Of a stretch of 64,000 nucleotides of DNA, positions 61,173-64,000 are shown piece by piece. The translations under genes and the position numbers were made by a program. This DNA comes from Phycisphaeraceae bacterium. GTDB taxonomy: Bacteria > Planctomycetota > Phycisphaerae > Phycisphaerales > Phycisphaeraceae. The notes below the pieces were generated by a model, which saw nothing but the letters and a program-made list of their open reading frames with translations, searched no databases and was not told the DNA's origin. Location: the NCBI GenBank assembly GCA_028277745.1, contig JANQFR010000079.1, positions 62,001 to 126,000 on the forward strand, read 5' to 3'. Numbering within the stretch: the stretch's first letter is position 1; each line of letters opens with the position of its first letter.

Positions 61173-62750
61173 ATGGTCGCTTTCCAAGGCAGTCACAGCG
61201 ATGATGGAAGCAAGCCTGTGGATGGCATTGATCATTTCGATAACGAGCTGCTGCCGAACAAGCGGGACGAAATGAGCATGGGCGTAGGCCCAATCCGCGT
61301 CTATCCCGGCTGCTACCAGGCGGAGATTCATGGGAACCGCATCGACCTCTGGCCGAGCGAGCTGACGCTTCTGGTTCTGTTGATGCAGTATCGAGGCCGA
61401 ATCGTAAGCCGCAGGTCGATTCTGACGCACACGGTGGGGCACGTGGATGCGGCCGGGTTGCGGACGGTCGACCGCCGCGTGAGCCGGCTCAGGGCGAAGC
61501 TGGGGCCCGCGGCCGCTTGGATCCGAACCGTGCGCGCCGGGGGCTATGTGCTGTGCCCGCCGGATGAACCCACCCCTCGACGGCTGCTGAGCGTCATCGG
61601 CCTCCTGTTGTACGCCGCGATGGATCGGTCCTCACTATGGCTGACGGCCCGCCATCGCACGACATGGTTCGCGGGGCTTGCGGCGGGGGTTGTGGCGGTC
61701 GTCATCGGCCTGGCCTACGTCGTCCCGATGATTGTTCGGCACCACGCCCTGAGAGGACCGCATCAGGCGTTAAGCTACCTTGGATCGGTGACGACGCCCG
61801 GACCGCGCACGGATGGTTTCGGCACCTTCGGCGACGCGATGGCTTCGTTGGGACAGCCCAACCGGTTTGTCACCCTGATTCAACCGATGGCCTTGAACAA
61901 GAGACCGGCCCGGCTGCGGACCTTTGACCTGTACAGCCCGGCCGAGCCCTATGGGCCGGAAGACGCGACCTACCTCGTCGTCCGCGCCACCGATCGCCTC
62001 CGGGACCACTCGCACCCGGTCGCAGACGCCGCGTCGTGGTCGTTAGGCCGCGGACAGGCGTTTCGGATTGGTCCTGGAGGAACGCTGTTGGTGGTCGATC
62101 ATGAGGGGACGCGGATCATCGAGTTCGACAATACCGGGCGCTGGCTGCGGGACCACCCGCTGCGCTCCGATGGTTGGGCTTCTCAGGCGGGTGGCGTGGA
62201 GGCGTTGGCGGTGGCGCGGGACCAGATCGCGATCGTGGCCTCAAGATTGCCGGGCGGCGCGTCTTTCGGCTCCGCCGTCCCGGTGGTGGCTCTCGATCTG
62301 GAGACGGGCCAGACCGTCGCGGGCCGGTACAGCCTGGACGATCCTGCCGGGGAACTGCGCGATATGACCGCGATTGACGAGCGTTGGCTGCTGGTCGCCG
62401 AGAGCATCGGCCCCGCATCGGACCCGTCGAGTCGGGTCTATCTCATCGAGCGGGACGCGGTCCTTCGCGCGGCCCCATCCCACGCATCCCCAGCGCCGCC
62501 GTCGGCCGTAGACAAGCGCCTGGTGCTGGACACGTCCGCCCTTGACGCCGACATCGCGCGAAAACTCAATCGACTGCCGCTGCTCAGCATGGCGCTGGAT
62601 ACCCCGTCCGCCGATGGCGCGCGCCGTCTCGTCCTGGTCGCCTCCGGCCCCGCCGAACCCACGTTCCTCGTGGTGTTCAGGGTCGATATGCGATCCCTCC
62701 TGCCGTCCAACGCGTTGATCGGCGAACCGCCGGCCTCGATGGATCGATAA
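61173..62750 (+). CDS. ToxR/CadC-like transmembrane regulator
   Basis: A 525-residue protein with an OmpR/PhoB-type winged helix (about 42-128, including HGNRIDLWPSELTLLVLLMQ, GRIVSRRSIL and TVDRRVSRLRAKLGPAAAWI) at the N-terminus. Then come hydrophobic stretches around 139-150 and a clear membrane segment (165-188, GLAAGVVAVVIGLAYVVPMI), and a large extra-cytoplasmic part of about 330 residues with propeller-like strands (EGTRIIEFDNTGRWLRDH). This is the layout of membrane-bound sensors such as CadC and ToxR. AAGGAA lies 9 bases before the ATG. The sensed signal is unknown; the prepilin gene downstream may be a target. Confidence 0.75.
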   Translation: MVAFQGSHSDDGSKPVDGIDHFDNELLPNKRDEMSMGVGPIRVYPGCYQAEIHGNRIDLWPSELTLLVLLMQYRGRIVSRRSILTHTVGHVDAAGLRTVDRRVSRLRAKLGPAAAWIRTVRAGGYVLCPPDEPTPRRLLSVIGLLLYAAMDRSSLWLTARHRTTWFAGLAAGVVAVVIGLAYVVPMIVRHHALRGPHQALSYLGSVTTPGPRTDGFGTFGDAMASLGQPNRFVTLIQPMALNKRPARLRTFDLYSPAEPYGPEDATYLVVRATDRLRDHSHPVADAASWSLGRGQAFRIGPGGTLLVVDHEGTRIIEFDNTGRWLRDHPLRSDGWASQAGGVEALAVARDQIAIVASRLPGGASFGSAVPVVALDLETGQTVAGRYSLDDPAGELRDMTAIDERWLLVAESIGPASDPSSRVYLIERDAVLRAAPSHASPAPPSAVDKRLVLDTSALDADIARKLNRLPLLSMALDTPSADGARRLVLVASGPAEPTFLVVFRVDMRSLLPSNALIGEPPASMDR

Positions 62751-62797
62751 GCGGGGCCACGCGCCTTGCGCATCTCCGCGGCAGGGGACATCCGCTT

Positions 62798-62884
62798 TCA
62801 ATCATCCTCTTGAGCGGCGGACTCCGCCTTGCGTCGCCGAAACATACGCTCCTTGCGCACAAATAACCGCTTCTTAACCGACAC
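62798..62884 (-). CDS. Possible 28-residue small ORF
   Basis: GTG at 62884 reads (M)SVKKRLFVRKERMFRRR, then an acidic end (ESAAQEDD). GGGGGA lies about 9 bases before the start. It lies in the gap between the regulator and the prepilin gene. Very short and unsupported by homology I can see. Confidence 0.2.
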   Translation of the reverse strand: MSVKKRLFVRKERMFRRRKAESAAQEDD

Positions 62885-62896
62885 GTCCAGCAATCC

Positions 62897-62910
62897 CCCG
62901 CGATCGCGGG
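62897..62910. promoter_or_regulatory. 14-base palindrome upstream of the prepilin gene
   Basis: CCCGCGATCGCGGG is a perfect palindrome, 67 bases before the prepilin start. Could be a hairpin or operator. Confidence 0.35.
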
Positions 62911-62977
62911 ATCATAAACACCTCAGTTAAGCAGTCGAACATCGCCGGGAAAACCACGTTGTAAGGGAGCATGGAGA

Positions 62978-64000
62978 ATGGCACGCCAGATCACGCCAAA
63001 CGCCAGCAAGACCGCCCGTCGCCACGGCCGCACCGCAACGCTGAGGAGGAGGGGATTCACCCTCATTGAACTCCTAGTTGTTGTATCGATCGTAATACTA
63101 TTGATTTCAATTTTGCTCCCCGTTCTCGGCAACGCCCGCGAGGCGGCGCGTCAGGTCGCCTGCGCCGCTCACCAACGAGGCGCCGCGCAGGCCTTGGCCG
63201 TGTACGCCACCGACGAGAACGGCTGGTTCGCCGGCCCGCACACCAGCGGCTTCGGATGGAATCACTCGCCGAACCTGGGCGGCAACAGCTACGGCTTGGA
63301 TTCGATCGACCCCGGCGAGACAAGCCCCCGCACCCAGCCGCTTCAGAACATGGACTGGATCTCACCGACCCTTGGACAAAGCTTCGGCCTGCCGAACAAC
63401 GACCTGCGACGCGCGATGGAGATCTACGACATCGAGCTGCGCTGCCCCAGCAACGACCAGTTCTACAACGACACGTTCTCCGGCCAATGGCCGCTGCACA
63501 CGTACCGCCAGATCCACTTCTCCAGCTATACGGCCGCCATCACGTTTCATGGTTTCCCCAACGCCCAAGACCCCCAATACCCCGACGAGCATCCGCCGGT
63601 GTCGTCGTATTTCTCAGGCGTCACGATCCCATCCGATTACGCCCCACGCATGGATCAGATCGGATCGCCCGCGGCCAAGGCGTATCTCCAAGAAGGAGCG
63701 CGCTACGTCAGCAACGGAAGCGATGCGTACTTCATCTCGCTGAACCTCGCGCGTTACCAGAAACAAGGCGGCGGGTTCATGGCTTTGTCGCCCTACACCG
63801 CCGGTCCGGACACGCCGTTCGTGTTGCCCGGCGGGCTCTCGGGGTGGGACGGGTCGAGCCTGAGCCAGTTCAACCGGGACCTGGCCTTCCGACACAGCGG
63901 CGGCATGAACCTGGCCTTCTTCGACGGACACGTCGAGCACCAGAACGTGAAGCAGGCGGTCATACCCGACAAGTTCCTGCCGAGAGGCTCGATCATCGAC
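62978..64000 (+). CDS. Prepilin-type protein with H-x-DG domain (cut by window edge)
   Basis: A type II pseudopilin/prepilin of the kind abundant in planctomycetes (DUF1559/H-x9-DG type). After a 24-residue basic leader it has the cleavage motif [20 protein letters not shown] with Glu at mature position 5, then [20 protein letters not shown]. The C-terminal part visible includes [17 protein letters not shown], the H-x-DG signature. 341 codons are present up to the edge, and no stop is reached. GGGAG stands 8 bases before the ATG. The helix part uses AT-rich codons unlike its surroundings. Confidence 0.88.
   Translation, partial: MARQITPNASKTARRHGRTATLRRRGFTLIELLVVVSIVILLISILLPVLGNAREAARQVACAAHQRGAAQALAVYATDENGWFAGPHTSGFGWNHSPNLGGNSYGLDSIDPGETSPRTQPLQNMDWISPTLGQSFGLPNNDLRRAMEIYDIELRCPSNDQFYNDTFSGQWPLHTYRQIHFSSYTAAITFHGFPNAQDPQYPDEHPPVSSYFSGVTIPSDYAPRMDQIGSPAAKAYLQEGARYVSNGSDAYFISLNLARYQKQGGGFMALSPYTAGPDTPFVLPGGLSGWDGSSLSQFNRDLAFRHSGGMNLAFFDGHVEHQNVKQAVIPDKFLPRGSIID

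Overview
The window is GC-rich bacterial chromosome, densely packed, with genes in short runs on both strands. I infer a planctomycete, most likely class Phycisphaerae. The reasons are a prepilin with an H-x-DG type C-terminus at the right edge, a fibro-slime domain protein beside pilin genes, a GspE-like protein with altered nucleotide-binding motifs, a CvpA-type membrane protein with a large extra domain, and strong C-ending codon bias. This is a judgement from protein character; no 16S gene is present. No rRNA, tRNA or CRISPR array was recognised.

Layout. 0-5 kb: start of sucA (leftward, cut by the edge), a LacI-type regulator, a TauE/SafE permease and htpX. 4.5-11.5 kb (leftward): hisF, a PilT-type ATPase, a degenerate GspE-like protein, a CvpA-like protein and murD. 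11.7-15.2 kb: two ketosynthase genes flanking a RlaP-type nucleotidyltransferase. 15.4-23.3 kb: a leftward type IV pilus block (PilZ protein, pilT, gspF/pilC, three pilin-like genes, a fibro-slime protein). 23.4-34.7 kb: DUF4126-like membrane protein, topA, zinc-ribbon protein, miaA, GNAT, FkbM methyltransferase and acnA. 35-39 kb: a block whose gene boundaries carry copies of one palindromic repeat around a REP-associated (RAYT/TnpA-like) transposase gene, with a metallopeptidase, a GH29 fucosidase and an ACT protein. 39-45 kb: transporter, beta-propeller, phosphatase, small genes and a triheme cytochrome c. 45.9-50.6 kb: small HTH protein, a candidate leader RNA, a LuxR/GAF/PAS regulator and a sulfatase. 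50.6-56.3 kb (leftward): rpmB, dnaG, rpoD and lipA. 56.6-58.6 kb: five small co-oriented genes, each directly preceded by a related repeat of about 109 bp, resembling an integron gene-cassette array without an integrase. 59-64 kb: HNH protein, hflX, a ToxR/CadC-like regulator and a prepilin cut by the right edge.

How the genes work together. The pilus block supplies a retraction ATPase, an inner-membrane platform, minor pilins and a PilZ (cyclic-di-GMP type) protein. A second PilT and the degenerate GspE-like protein form a separate group near murD. dnaG-rpoD resembles the macromolecular-synthesis arrangement. sucA, lipA and acnA are TCA-cycle functions but are scattered. The two most notable systems are the attC-like cassette array at 56.6-58.6 kb and the RAYT/REP family at 35.2-39.1 kb. 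Dispersed inverted repeats sit in many of the other intergenic gaps.
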